Assembly: GCF_027307225.1 (NCBI RefSeq)
Contig: NZ_DAHUXJ010000077.1
Location: 1-58,423, forward strand
Direction: 5' to 3'
From: Bradyrhizobium sp.
GTDB lineage: Bacteria > Pseudomonadota > Alphaproteobacteria > Rhizobiales > Xanthobacteraceae
DNA length: 58,423 nt
Shown here: in pieces, positions 17,800 to 26,705 of the stretch
Layout of the letters: each line of letters starts with the position of its first letter
How positions within the stretch are numbered: position 1 is the stretch's first letter
Program-made: the position numbers and the translations under genes
Notes under the pieces: model-generated
What the model was told of the DNA's origin: nothing
Seen by the model: only the letters and a program-made list of their open reading frames with translations
The model's database searches: none

Positions 17800-18108
17800 G
17801 TGGCCAAGAAACTCCCCCCCGTTCATCCCGGCGAGGTCCTGCGCGAGGAATTCCTGCGCCCCTTGAGCCTCTCTCCTTACGCGGTGGCTCGTGCTGTCGG
17901 CGTGCCGCGCACGCGAATCGAGCGGCTGGCCAATGAGCAAACCCCGGTAACTGCCGATACCGCCCTGCGGCTCGGCAGATTCTTCGGCACCTCCGCCGCG
18001 TTCTGGATGGGCATCCAGACGCAGTATGATCTTGAACGGGCAGAGGACGAACTGGGCACTACGCTGCGCAAGATCGCGCCGGCGCGCGAAGCTAAACCTG
18101 CAGCCTGA
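17800..18108 (+). CDS. higA: HigA-family antitoxin
   Basis: A 102-residue helix-turn-helix protein that neutralises HigB and represses the operon. It begins VAKKLPPVHPGEVLREEFL and carries the XRE-type HTH (SPYAVARAVGVPRTRIERLA). The GTG start has GAAAGG 11 bases upstream and gives the normal HigA length. The longer open frame upstream overlaps higB and is not likely real. Confidence 0.9.
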   Translation: MAKKLPPVHPGEVLREEFLRPLSLSPYAVARAVGVPRTRIERLANEQTPVTADTALRLGRFFGTSAAFWMGIQTQYDLERAEDELGTTLRKIAPAREAKPAA

Positions 18109-18210
18109 CCGACAACCGACCTGCAGAGGCGTATCCGAGGCCGACGGTGAATGGCAATCGGCGGCGTCATCGTGGGTTCGGAAGCCCTCGCGCAGCCGCG
18201 AGCGCCAGAT

Positions 18211-18263
18211 CATAGCGCTACGGCGAAAGAGTAGTGCCCGTCTTCATCGGCCGTGGCGCGCCA
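18211..18263. repeat. 53-bp dispersed repeat, copy 1
   Basis: A 53-base segment ending CATCGGCCGTGGCGCGCCA, nearly identical to segments at 19255-19307 and 51162-51214, all in the same orientation. On the minus strand all three read M-K-x-G-T-T-x-S followed by Y-D, which suggests a decayed piece of a small gene. This copy follows higA. Confidence 0.7.
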
Positions 18264-18323
18264 CTCCGCAAATCTACCGCTTCTGGCGCTTAGGATGCTC
18301 TCGGCGAAGGAGCTGATACGGTA

Positions 18324-18602
18324 ATGGCCATTTCCCCAGGTGTCGCACTGATCGTATTGCTCGCCCTTGGGCTCATCTTTCTTGCTTTGGTCGGCCTTGT
18401 TTATATGATCGTAGGATTCTTCCCGTCGTCGCCGTCTGGCGATCCTCAATCCTTTCCCTCTGATGAGCGCTCTCCATCCACGCAAAACGATGCTTCAACT
18501 CGGCATATTCCTTCGCAAGTCAACCGGTGGCTCTTAGCGTTTTTAACGGGCGTGATCTGGTTCTTACTTTGGGTGATATTTACGGTTATGGAAGCCCGGT
18601 GA
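18324..18602 (+). CDS. Small protein with two membrane helices
   Basis: A 92-residue protein with two clear membrane segments (about 7-32, ALIVLLALGLIFLALVGLVY, and about 69-88, LLAFLTGVIWFLLWVIF) joined by a Ser- and Pro-rich loop. AAGGAG lies 12 bases before the ATG. I do not recognise the family. Hydrophobic pattern and ribosome site support a real gene, but the surrounding DNA is degenerate. Confidence 0.55.
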   Translation: MAISPGVALIVLLALGLIFLALVGLVYMIVGFFPSSPSGDPQSFPSDERSPSTQNDASTRHIPSQVNRWLLAFLTGVIWFLLWVIFTVMEAR

Positions 18603-18950
18603 CACGCGGCAGCGAAATATTTCGGCTGAAGCTTTTGGATACGCGAGCGTTTCGGTTGTGGGCCTCGCCGTAGTAATTTGGTGCGCCGTCTGGCTTGGGA
18701 GGCGGTTCGTCCGAGGCAAAAGAATCCTCTAAGACAAAGACAAGTGTCTCGTTCGAGGTCCGGATTTAGCCCTCAAGCGACGTCGGGCTCCGAAATGATC
18801 TGCTTATTGGGGTAGAGCGGAAGACATCGACCGGCGTTCAAAACGGCGCTTGTGACCATTGCAGACATTTGGATCGCTTTTAGCTTAAAGTTGGGGCTGT
18901 CTTAATTTGTTAAGCGGGCCGAAGGTACGGTTGCTTTCGGAGATCGGCCA
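18603..18950. other. Gap without a supported gene
   Basis: 348 bases of lower-GC sequence. One short frame (about 18610-18732) would encode a single membrane helix (VVGLAVVIWCAVWLG) followed by a basic tail, but it has no usable start codon, so it may be a remnant. No hairpin or promoter stands out. Confidence 0.5.
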
Positions 18951-19139
18951 ATGAGATTTCAGAGACCAAAAAAGAGCGGCGACGCGCTTGCTATTGCGGT
19001 GCTCGTGATCAGTGGGCTTTTTCTGCTTCTTGTCGCACTGCTCCCCACCCCAAAGGGGCGATTTAACTGGGGCTTTGGCCCGCAATGGGACTGCGGGAAT
19101 AGTAATCCCATCGATATGTCTTGCCAGCTCAAGCGATAA
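18951..19139 (+). CDS. Short single-helix membrane protein
   Basis: A 62-residue protein: basic start (MRFQRPKKSGD), one membrane helix (ALAIAVLVISGLFLLLVALL) and a polar end (NWGFGPQWDCGNSNPIDMSC). The GFGPxWDC segment resembles the tails of small rhizobial membrane proteins I have seen. CGGAGA lies 8 bases before the ATG. Function unknown. Confidence 0.55.
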   Translation: MRFQRPKKSGDALAIAVLVISGLFLLLVALLPTPKGRFNWGFGPQWDCGNSNPIDMSCQLKR

Positions 19140-19254
19140 GGCCGCCGCGGGAACCGGACCACCCACTCGCGGTAGAGGAGTTTCAAAAAGGCGTAGTGCT
19201 GGATCGCAAAGCATCGCAGCCTCGCCAATTGGAGCGCATCGCGGGCTGAGGCAT

Positions 19255-19307
19255 CATAGCGCCACGGCGAACGAGTAGTGCCCATCTTCATCGGCCGTGG
19301 CGCGCCA
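19255..19307. repeat. 53-bp dispersed repeat, copy 2
   Basis: This copy has the full consensus, including AGTAGTGCCCATCTTCATCG, and differs from copy 1 at only a few positions. It lies in an otherwise gene-free stretch after the short membrane protein gene. Confidence 0.7.
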
Positions 19308-19451
19308 GTCAGATCAAGCGCTTACGGAAGTTCACCGTTTGAGCCGCGCAAACCAAAACGGTTTCTCAAACGGTTTTGTCGCAGGGATCCAACTTTCATA
19401 ACTTTAGTCGACCTCAGGGGCCAACCGAGATCATAGTGCGAGTGCCCCCGG

Positions 19452-19501
19452 CAGGCTCATAACCTGGACGGTCACAGACTCAAATCCTATCCCCGCAACC
19501 A
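19452..19501 (+). pseudogene. 3' fragment of a CAT-anticodon tRNA
   Basis: The anticodon arm CAGG-CTCATAA-CCTG is intact with a CAT anticodon, followed by a variable loop, a degenerate T arm (ACAGACTCAAATCCTAT) and an acceptor 3' strand CCCCGCA plus ACCA. The 5' acceptor strand and D arm are absent upstream. Such 3' fragments are often left where integrative elements recombine at tRNA genes. Confidence 0.6.
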
Positions 19502-19847
19502 CTTTCGTCATAGTTCAATCTCCGTCCCGGTTTAGCTGCCGGGGCGGTTCCCGGGACGCCATCACAGGGGTTCTACTTTCTTTCGCGTGGTTCTCGCGAA
19601 TTGGGGGCCGGTGGCCGCCGAAAGGCGACGGCGACATCAAGCAATTAGGAATTTGCGAGTTGAGACGTGGCGTCCGAAGGGCCGCTCACTGAGTGGTGGG
19701 GCCAAAGGCTTTCAAGTATTTGGCCGAGATCGTGACGAGAACACGGGGACTTATGTTACAGTTCTGTGCGCGTTTCGAGCTTCAGCACTACAGCTTCGGC
19801 GGGTTGGATATCGGGGCGACGGCCTCTTGCACGAATATTTCCTGCCC
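19502..19847. other. Gap after the tRNA fragment
   Basis: 346 bases without a supported gene. A hairpin with arms GTCCCGG (19524-19530) and CCGGGAC (19551-19557) is the only structure noted. Open frames on the plus strand here run on as antisense of the next gene and do not look coding. Confidence 0.5.
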
Positions 19848-21095
19848 CTACACGCGTCCCCTCCGCACGAGGCCGCTCGTGACCCAATCGTCGAGGACTT
19901 CGAGTGCGGTCTCGGCGAAGGCTACGTCATTGATATGCGCGTCGAGCTCGATCAGCCGGACATTTGCGATTGGCACACGCCGCGTCTCGTCCAGGAACGC
20001 GGCAAGCGCCTGCGGTGCGTGCATGGGTTCGCCCTCGCGGTCCCATCCCTCGATGCCCTGTCGAGGAACGATGTAGACGGTTGGGCCTGTGCCAAGCGAC
20101 AGCTTCTCGGCAATGTGGCGCGCGACACGGCGGCGTTCGTCGCCGGTCGCACTGACGGATGCTAGCAGGCGATTGTGGGCGTGGTAATTTCGCCCCTCGT
20201 CACCCCACCGGTTCTCGCGCCAGGTCGGAAAGTCGATCATGTCGATGGCGCCGGGCGCTACGATCTGCGGCGTGCCGCGACGTCCGGCGCCCTGGAGCCG
20301 GTCCGCGCCGGCGGTGACGATCGAGCCGGCGCAGTGGTTGGCAAGTTCCTGCAGACTGAAATCCATGACTGCGGCGAAGGCGCCGCTGGCTGCCAACGTC
20401 TCGAATGCGCGCCCGCCCATGCCGGTGGTGTGGAACACCGCGATGTCGTAGCCCCGCGCCTCGAGCGCGGGCAGCAGGTATTCCATGTAGCGCAAGCAAC
20501 TCTTGCCGAGCGATGTCATGCCGATCAGCGGGCGATTGCCGGCAGGCCTGCGCGCCACCCGGCAGGCGCCAACGACGGCGCCCGCCGCCTGAGCGAGCGA
20601 CGAGCGGCAGATGTCGTTGAGGCCATAGAGGCCGCCGGCCCACAGGATCATCATCAGGTCGGGCGACACGCGCTCCGGCGGAATCAGATGCGAGTAGGCG
20701 ATCGTGGAGACGATGAATTTCGGGAAGCCGAGCGGCAGCGCCGAGGCCACATCAAGCGCAAGATCGGTGCCCATCGTGCCACCGAGCGCGAGCATGCCGT
20801 CGATCCGCCCTTCCACGCGGTATCGGCTCGCGAGCCGGGCCGCGCCTTCCGCCATCCTGGCCATTGCGAGGTTTTCGTCGCCGAGTTCCGCGATCTCGGG
20901 GAGGGTGGAATTCGCGGCGGCGGCAACCGCGTCGTTGGGGATTTCCGCCTTCAGAGTCCCGCGCGCGAGGATGCCGATATCCATGAATACGGCTTCGGCG
21001 CCGGCCTGCAGGATACAATCTCTGAGGAATGCAAGTTCTGGCGATTTGGTATCGGCCGTTCCAATCAGCAGGATTCGGGGTCTTGTCGTCGTCAT
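19848..21095 (-). CDS. Tm-1-like ATP-binding protein (UPF0261)
   Basis: A 415-residue protein matching the UPF0261/Tm-1-like family, named after the tomato virus-resistance protein; bacterial members have no firmly assigned reaction. Typical segments are ILLIGTADTKSPELAFLRD at the start, ALGGTMGTDLALDVASALP, IGMTSLGKSCLRYMEYLLPA and HTTGMGGRAFE. It follows the IclR gene by 25 bases on the same strand, so it belongs to the regulator transcript. The start MTTTRPR matches the family; the longer upstream frame is antisense to iclR sequence. Confidence 0.85.
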   Translation of the reverse strand: MTTTRPRILLIGTADTKSPELAFLRDCILQAGAEAVFMDIGILARGTLKAEIPNDAVAAAANSTLPEIAELGDENLAMARMAEGAARLASRYRVEGRIDGMLALGGTMGTDLALDVASALPLGFPKFIVSTIAYSHLIPPERVSPDLMMILWAGGLYGLNDICRSSLAQAAGAVVGACRVARRPAGNRPLIGMTSLGKSCLRYMEYLLPALEARGYDIAVFHTTGMGGRAFETLAASGAFAAVMDFSLQELANHCAGSIVTAGADRLQGAGRRGTPQIVAPGAIDMIDFPTWRENRWGDEGRNYHAHNRLLASVSATGDERRRVARHIAEKLSLGTGPTVYIVPRQGIEGWDREGEPMHAPQALAAFLDETRRVPIANVRLIELDAHINDVAFAETALEVLDDWVTSGLVRRGRV

Positions 21096-21120
21096 CGCAT
21101 ATCCGCTTCCGGTTGGGATT

Positions 21121-21876
21121 TCACGCGGCGGCGAGCCGCCCGCCAAGCGCCGCGGAGATTCGCTGTGCCGCGCTGCGAGCCTCGGCGCCGTGGCGCGCGA
21201 TGGCAGCCTCGTCCGCCCGCACTGCGGGGCTCGCGATGGAAATTGCACCGACGGCGCTGCCGCCCGGGCCGATGATCGGGGCCGCGACGCTGACGACGCC
21301 GTCCTCGAAGCCCTGGTCGCTGAACGCATAGCCAAGTTTCAATGCAGCCTCGATCGACTTCCGCAGCTGGCTGGCCGTCGTCAGCGATTTCGAGGTCATG
21401 CGAGGCAGCGGACCTCGCAGGACGGCGGTAAGAAAGTGCTGGGTTGCTGCGGAAAGGAAGGCAATACCCGACGCAGTGCAATGGAACGGCAGCCTCTGCC
21501 CGACGGCCACGCTGACCCGGTTGGCGTGCGGACTCTCACGGACGAGTACGCTCGATAGAACGTCGCCCGCGATCTGTGACACGTGGACAGTCTCTTCGCA
21601 CTGTTGTGAAAGCGCCTCGACCAGCGGGCGCGCGATATCGAGCAGCGGAAGCGCGGCCTCGCGAATGCGCGCAAGGCGAACCAGCGCCGCACCCAGGCGG
21701 TAGCGTCGGCTCTCCGGATCCTGCTCGATGAAGCCTTTCGCGGCGAGCGCGACCAGCAGCCGTCGCGTCGTTGCTTTGTCATGGCCGGACAGGCGAGCCA
21801 TGTCGACGAGGCCGATTTCGGGCGCCGCGGTTTCGAAATGATCCAGCAGCGATAGCGCTTTGACGACCGTGCTCAT
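21121..21876 (-). CDS. IclR-family transcriptional regulator
   Basis: A 251-residue regulator with an N-terminal winged helix-turn-helix (LVDMARLSGHDKATTRRLLV) and a C-terminal ligand-binding domain (LPFHCTASGIAFLSA; DQGFEDGVVSVAAPI). The start MSTVVKALSLLDHF has GGGAGG 12 bases upstream. It diverges from the catabolic genes across a palindrome that probably is its operator, so it is the likely regulator of that operon. Confidence 0.92.
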   Translation of the reverse strand: MSTVVKALSLLDHFETAAPEIGLVDMARLSGHDKATTRRLLVALAAKGFIEQDPESRRYRLGAALVRLARIREAALPLLDIARPLVEALSQQCEETVHVSQIAGDVLSSVLVRESPHANRVSVAVGQRLPFHCTASGIAFLSAATQHFLTAVLRGPLPRMTSKSLTTASQLRKSIEAALKLGYAFSDQGFEDGVVSVAAPIIGPGGSAVGAISIASPAVRADEAAIARHGAEARSAAQRISAALGGRLAAA

Positions 21877-21973
21877 GGACGCGGAATGCCTCCCACCCTG
21901 CGTAGCCCGCGGGAACCGCGGCGACAAAAGACTTGACTCGATCGTGGCGGCTTTGCAAGTCTATAGTTGAAAT

Positions 21974-21996
21974 ATAGGTTCATATAATGAACCTAT
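21974..21996. promoter_or_regulatory. IclR-type operator overlapping a -10 element
   Basis: ATAGGTTCAT and ATGAACCTAT are perfect 10-bp arms around a 3-base centre, matching the GTTC..GAAC shape of IclR-family sites. A perfect TATAAT (21983-21988, plus strand) lies across the centre, so a bound protein would cover the -10 of the aminotransferase operon. A clear -35 was not found at standard spacing. Confidence 0.7.
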
Positions 21997-22021
21997 CTGG
22001 GAGATGCAACAAGGCGGTGGC

Positions 22022-23419
22022 ATGGATCGCACGTTGAGCCGCATCGACGAGAGCGCGGTCGATCGTATGATCGATCGCGAACAGGCTCGCTTCCGCGAGA
22101 TGCATCCGCGATCGGCCGAGGCTTGGGCGCGCGGCCGTGAACACTTTCTCTATGGCGGGCCTTCGCATTGGATGCGCCGCTGGGCCGGCGGCTTTCCGGT
22201 CTATGTCGCGAGCGCGAAGGGTGCGCGTCTGACCGATCTCGATGGGCGGACCTATGTCGATTTCTGTCTCGGCGATACCGGCGGCATGTGTGGCCACGGT
22301 CCAGAAGCCGTCACGACGGCGGTTGCGCGGCAGCTTGCCAACGGCGCCTCCACCATGTTGCCGACGGAGGACAGCCTCTGGGTCGGCGAGGAGCTCGCGC
22401 GACGCTTTGCGCTGCCGTATTGGACGCTGACGACTTCGGCGACTGACGCCAACCGCGCCGCGATCCGTATCGCGCGCATGATTACCGGCCGCAACAAGGT
22501 GCTCGTGTTTTCCGGTTGCTATCACGGCGGCGTGGAAGAAGCCCATGTGCAACTCGTCAACGGCAAAGCGCAATTGCGCAACATGATCCATCCGAACGGC
22601 GTCGATCACACGCGGGTTTCGCGCGTCGTGGAATTCAACGACCCCGCGGCGCTGGAAGCGGCACTGGCGCACTGCGACGTCGCCTGCGTGCTTACCGAGC
22701 CCGCGATGACCAATTTCGGCATGATCCCGCCGCAGCCGGGCTTTCACGCGGCGCTGCGGGCCGCGACCAGGAAAGCCGGCGCGCTGCTCATTATCGACGA
22801 GACCCATACGATCTCCTGCGGCATCGGGGGCTATACGCGCGAGCACGGGCTGGAGCCCGATATGATCACGCTCGGCAAGGCGATCGCGGGCGGTGTGCCG
22901 TGCGGTGCGCTCGGTGTTTCCGCCGAGGTGGCCGAGCGCATGTGGAAGGTCGTGCCGATGCTGAATCCGAAGGCTCGGCAGAGTGCCCACCTCGGCATGG
23001 GCGGAACCCTTGCCGGCAATGCGCTCACGGTCGCGGCGATGCGCGCGGTGCTCGCCGAGGTGCTCACGCCATCGGCTTATGCCGGCATGATTGCGCGGGC
23101 GCGGAAGCTCGCGACGGGCGCGCGGCGGGCGATCGAAAAACTCGGATTGTCCTGGCACGTCACAGAGATCGGAGCACGCTGCGAGATCATGTTCGGAGCT
23201 GTGCCGCCGCGCGATGGCGCGGACGCCGCGGCGATGCGCCAGGGCGGTCTCGAGACCTGGCTCCATGTTTTCTATCTGAATGAAGGCGTGCTGGTGACGC
23301 CGTTCCACACCATGTTTCTGATGTGCCCGGCGACCACGGATGCGGATGTCGAACGACACGACGACGTGTTCGGCCGCTTTGTCGAGACGGCGATGGCGGA
23401 AGGTGCGGTGAGGCCATGA
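22022..23419 (+). CDS. Class III aminotransferase, glutamate-1-semialdehyde mutase-like
   Basis: A 465-residue PLP enzyme of fold type I. The cofactor-binding Asp is in LLIIDETHTISCG and the Schiff-base Lys in MITLGKAIAGGVPCG; the phosphate region is TTSATDANRAAIRIAR. It resembles aminotransferases related to glutamate-1-semialdehyde aminomutase, but nearby genes point to catabolism. The start MDRTLSRID has AAGG 8 bases upstream; an ATG six codons earlier has its GGAG too close. Its stop overlaps the next start (ATGA). Confidence 0.88.
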   Translation: MDRTLSRIDESAVDRMIDREQARFREMHPRSAEAWARGREHFLYGGPSHWMRRWAGGFPVYVASAKGARLTDLDGRTYVDFCLGDTGGMCGHGPEAVTTAVARQLANGASTMLPTEDSLWVGEELARRFALPYWTLTTSATDANRAAIRIARMITGRNKVLVFSGCYHGGVEEAHVQLVNGKAQLRNMIHPNGVDHTRVSRVVEFNDPAALEAALAHCDVACVLTEPAMTNFGMIPPQPGFHAALRAATRKAGALLIIDETHTISCGIGGYTREHGLEPDMITLGKAIAGGVPCGALGVSAEVAERMWKVVPMLNPKARQSAHLGMGGTLAGNALTVAAMRAVLAEVLTPSAYAGMIARARKLATGARRAIEKLGLSWHVTEIGARCEIMFGAVPPRDGADAAAMRQGGLETWLHVFYLNEGVLVTPFHTMFLMCPATTDADVERHDDVFGRFVETAMAEGAVRP

Positions 23420-24219
23420 CTGGCCGCTCGCACTTTGATCTCTCCGGCCAGCGCGCGCTCGTGACGGGCGCCGGTCGCGGTATCGGGGCGGCGATCGTGA
23501 CGCGGCTGGCGGAAGCCGGCGCCGAGATCGTTGCAGCTAACCGCACGGTTTCGCATGTAGAGGCGCTCGCGGCCGAGCTCGGCGCGCGCGGGCTCAAGGT
23601 CCGCCCCGAAAAGTTCGACGATCTTTCCCGCCGCGGTCTTGCGTCGCTGGTGGATCGTGTCGCCGCCGGGGGCGGGCTCGACATTCTCGTCCACAATGCC
23701 GGAGGATGCCCATGGTGCTCGCTCGAGGCGCTCGATGAGGCCACGCTCGATGCCACGCTATCACTCAACCTCAATACCTGTTTCTGGCTGACGCAGGCCG
23801 TGATCCCGCACATGCGCCGGCGCCGCGGCGGGCGCATTCTTATCACCTCGTCAGTCACGGGTCCGCGCGCGGCCATGGTCGGCGCTTCGCATTATGCGGC
23901 AGCCAAGGCGGGGGTGAACGGCTTCATCCGCAGCGCGGCGCTCGAACTGGCGCGTGACGCGATTACGGTCAACGGCGTCGAACCCGGCTTCATCGCCAAG
24001 CCCGGGCGCGGTGCCCTGGGCAGCGACGACGCGATGGCGCGAATCGCCGACGACCTACCGCTCGGCCGCATGGGCGAGGCCGACGACGTTGCCTTCGCGA
24101 TGCTTTATCTCGCCTCGCGCGAAGCCAAATATGTGACTGGGCAAACGATCATTGTCGACGGCGGCGCACTGCTGCCCGAGACGGGCTGGGCGATGGATCG
24201 CGCGAGGGCCGTGCCATGA
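23416..24219 (+). CDS. SDR-family oxidoreductase (first)
   Basis: A 267-residue short-chain dehydrogenase/reductase. The nucleotide motif is VTGAGRGIGAAI, the NAG motif HNAGG, catalytic Ser in ITSSVTG, and YxxxK as YAAAK in HYAAAKAGVNG. The end (YVTGQTIIVDGG) is typical of classical SDRs. An Asn after the beta2 strand (AANRTV) suggests NADP(H) preference, but this is weak. Coupled by ATGA overlaps to both neighbours. Confidence 0.92.
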   Translation: MTGRSHFDLSGQRALVTGAGRGIGAAIVTRLAEAGAEIVAANRTVSHVEALAAELGARGLKVRPEKFDDLSRRGLASLVDRVAAGGGLDILVHNAGGCPWCSLEALDEATLDATLSLNLNTCFWLTQAVIPHMRRRRGGRILITSSVTGPRAAMVGASHYAAAKAGVNGFIRSAALELARDAITVNGVEPGFIAKPGRGALGSDDAMARIADDLPLGRMGEADDVAFAMLYLASREAKYVTGQTIIVDGGALLPETGWAMDRARAVP

Positions 24220-24989
24220 CGGGACGGCTCGTGGGAAAAACGGCATTGGTGACCGGAGCCGCAACCGGGATCGGCCGTGCGGTCGCCGAGCGCTTCGCGG
24301 TCGAAGGTGCGAAAGTCGTGTTGTTCGGCCTCGACGGCGAGGCGCTCGAGGCTGTGTCGCGGGCCTGCGGCGGCCTTGCCGTTGAGGGAGACGTGACGCG
24401 CACGGCCGATATCGCGAGGGCGATTGCAGCCTGCGGCGGCACTCTCGACATCGTCGTCAACGCCGCGGGCGTCATCGCATTGGATGCTCCCGCGCGCATG
24501 GCCGACGAGACGTGGCGACGTGTCTTCTCGGTCAACGTCGACGGGCCGATGGCGGTCTGCCGCGCGGCGTTACCATCGCTGATCGCAGCGCGAGGCTGCA
24601 TCGTCAACGTTGCTTCCGTCGCCGCCTTCAACGCATCGCCGAACACGGCGAGCTACGCCGCCAGTAAGTCGGCGCTTGTCTCCTACACCCGATCGATCGC
24701 TCATGCGCATGGGGCAGACGGCGTGCGCGCCAACTGCGTCGCGCCCGGCTGGGTGCGCACGCCGATGAGCGAGATGGAGATGCGCCTCGCCGCCGATGCC
24801 AGCGGCTCGACGGCGGAAGCCGAGTTCGCTGCGCTCGCCGCGCGCATCGCGCTCGGCCGCATTGCTGCGGCCGCCGAGATCGCCGCCTGCTGTTTGTTCC
24901 TCGCCTCCGAGGACGCCTCCTTCGTCACAGGAGCGGTGCTGATCGCCGATGGCGGCGGCCGCTCGCCTGTGGCGGGAAAGGCGGCGTGA
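24216..24989 (+). CDS. SDR-family oxidoreductase (second)
   Basis: A 257-residue classical SDR: VTGAATGIGRAV, NAAGV, catalytic Ser in NVASVAAF and Tyr-Lys in SYAASKSAL; it ends in FVTGAVLIADGGG. It is only distantly similar to the preceding SDR, so the pair probably acts on two steps rather than arising from a recent duplication. LFGLD after beta2 places an Asp-like residue that favours NAD(H). Confidence 0.92.
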   Translation: MTGRLVGKTALVTGAATGIGRAVAERFAVEGAKVVLFGLDGEALEAVSRACGGLAVEGDVTRTADIARAIAACGGTLDIVVNAAGVIALDAPARMADETWRRVFSVNVDGPMAVCRAALPSLIAARGCIVNVASVAAFNASPNTASYAASKSALVSYTRSIAHAHGADGVRANCVAPGWVRTPMSEMEMRLAADASGSTAEAEFAALAARIALGRIAAAAEIAACCLFLASEDASFVTGAVLIADGGGRSPVAGKAA

Positions 24990-25040
24990 CGTGATGACCT
25001 TCCCACCCGCTTCCTTCGAGCACTCACCGGATATCCCGCG

Positions 25041-26705
25041 ATGAAAGCCTCTTTCGCCGACCTCGTCCTGCGCAACGGCCGCATCTACACGGTGGATCGC
25101 AACCGCTCATGGGCAAGCGCCGTTGCTGTCCGCAATGGCCGCTACGTCGCGGTCGGGGACGATGCCGCTATCGAACCACACAAGGGGCCGTCCACGCACG
25201 TCGTCGATTTGCGGGGGCGCATGGCGATGCCCGGCATCACGGACATCCATACGCATATGCTGATGGGCGGGCAGGCCGAGCTGTTCGATCTCAACTTCCG
25301 TTCATCCCTCGGCGTCGACCAGATTTGCGCGGCGGTCCGCGCCTGGGCGGAAAAAGCCGCGCCCGGCGCCTGGATCGTCGGAGCGCAATGGGGCACGGAC
25401 AAATTGCCGGCGCTCAATACCGCGGCTGCGCTTGCCAAGCTCGACGAGGCTTCGCTCGGCCATCCGGTGTTGCTGCGCGACGACAGCCATCACAATCGCT
25501 GGTGCAGTTCGGAAGCCCTGCGCCGCTGCGGCGTGACATCGGACACACCGAACCCAGCCAACGGGGAAATCGGTCGTGATCCCGCGACCGGGGCCCTGAC
25601 CGGCATGATGATCGAAGCCGCATCGGGGATCGTCGAGCGGATCATGGGCGAGTCCGGCCATTATACGGCGGAAATGGATCAGGCGGCGATGGCGCGGTCG
25701 ATCGACACGCTCAATTCCTTCGGCGTCACCTCGTTTTTAGAGGCCGCGTCGATGAAGCCGATCATGGCGGCGCTCAAAGGGCTTGACGACCGCGGCGCGC
25801 TGAGTGCGTGGGCCGGCTGCTCCATGCCGGCGGTCGAGCCGGCCTTCATGTTCGGGGTCTCGGGCGACGAACTCATCGGCATCCGAGAGCAGTTCCGCAG
25901 CCGGCACGTGAAGCCGGACTTCGTGAAATTTTTTCTCGATGGTGTGCCGGGCTTTAAGACCGCCGCTTTTCACGAGCCTTACGCGGCCGACCCGATCCGC
26001 GGCTGCTGCTTTCGTGGCTCGACCCTGATGACCGTGCCCGATCTCATTCGCTGGCTCGGCAAATGCGAGAAGCTTGGCCTCAGCGTGAAGATCCATTGCG
26101 CAGGCGACGCCGCGGTGACGCAGGCGCTCGACGCCATCGACGTGGTGCGCAGCTTCAATGGCCCGACCCATCTGACGCATCAGATCGCCCATGCGAGCTA
26201 CATCACGCCGGCCGACGTGAGGCGCTTCGGAGAGCTGGGCGTCGTCGCCGATCTCTCGCCGATCATCTGGTATCCCACCTTCTTTCTTGAAGGCCACAAG
26301 GTCGCAATGGGCAAGGAGCGCGCCGAACGGTTCTGGCCGAACCGCGATCTGCTCGAGGCCGGTGCGCTGATGAGCGGCGGCTCGGACTGGCCGGTCATTC
26401 CCAATCCTGATCCCTGGAACGGGATCGAGGGCATGGTGACCCGGCGCAATCCGTCGGGCGAATTCGGCGACAGCACGCTATGGCCCGAGCAGGCGCTGGA
26501 TCTCGCGACGACGCTGGAAATCTACACCATCAACGGCGCGCGGACGCTGCAACTCGGCGGCGTGACAGGCTCGGTCGAAATCGGAAAGTCCGCCGATCTG
26601 ATCGTGCTCGACCGCAACCTGTTTGAAATCGCGGCGAACGAAATTGCCGACACGAAGGTAATGACGACCTATTTCGAGGGACAAGCCGTCTATGAACGTG
26701 CCTGA
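25041..26705 (+). CDS. Metal-dependent amidohydrolase, family 3
   Basis: A 554-residue TIM-barrel hydrolase of the amidohydrolase_3 (YtcJ-like) group. The HxH metal motif is GITDIHTHMLMGG; later ligands are likely in VKIHCAGDAAV and THLTHQIAHAS, and the final Asp in SGGSDWPVIP. Members cleave amide or C-N bonds; the substrate cannot be read from sequence. The last 14 bases overlap the CobW-type GTPase gene, suggesting a metal-supply link. Confidence 0.9.
   Translation: MKASFADLVLRNGRIYTVDRNRSWASAVAVRNGRYVAVGDDAAIEPHKGPSTHVVDLRGRMAMPGITDIHTHMLMGGQAELFDLNFRSSLGVDQICAAVRAWAEKAAPGAWIVGAQWGTDKLPALNTAAALAKLDEASLGHPVLLRDDSHHNRWCSSEALRRCGVTSDTPNPANGEIGRDPATGALTGMMIEAASGIVERIMGESGHYTAEMDQAAMARSIDTLNSFGVTSFLEAASMKPIMAALKGLDDRGALSAWAGCSMPAVEPAFMFGVSGDELIGIREQFRSRHVKPDFVKFFLDGVPGFKTAAFHEPYAADPIRGCCFRGSTLMTVPDLIRWLGKCEKLGLSVKIHCAGDAAVTQALDAIDVVRSFNGPTHLTHQIAHASYITPADVRRFGELGVVADLSPIIWYPTFFLEGHKVAMGKERAERFWPNRDLLEAGALMSGGSDWPVIPNPDPWNGIEGMVTRRNPSGEFGDSTLWPEQALDLATTLEIYTINGARTLQLGGVTGSVEIGKSADLIVLDRNLFEIAANEIADTKVMTTYFEGQAVYERA

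Noticed and set aside
18610..18732. A short frame encoding one membrane helix with a basic tail
   Set aside because: It looks membrane-like but has no ATG, GTG or TTG start in frame, so it is treated as a possible remnant only.
19587..20165. A plus-strand open frame of 192 codons overlapping the Tm-1-like gene
   Set aside because: Most of it is antisense to the conserved Tm-1-like sequence, it has no ribosome site, and its protein is arginine-rich with no recognisable motif.
21933..21967. TTGACT and TATAGT as a promoter for the IclR-controlled operon
   Set aside because: The spacing of 23 bases is too long for a sigma-70 promoter; the TATAAT inside the operator is a better -10.
21980..23359. 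A 459-codon minus-strand frame opposite the first aminotransferase
   Set aside because: It is antisense to a well-supported enzyme and shows only H, R and D-rich shadow composition.
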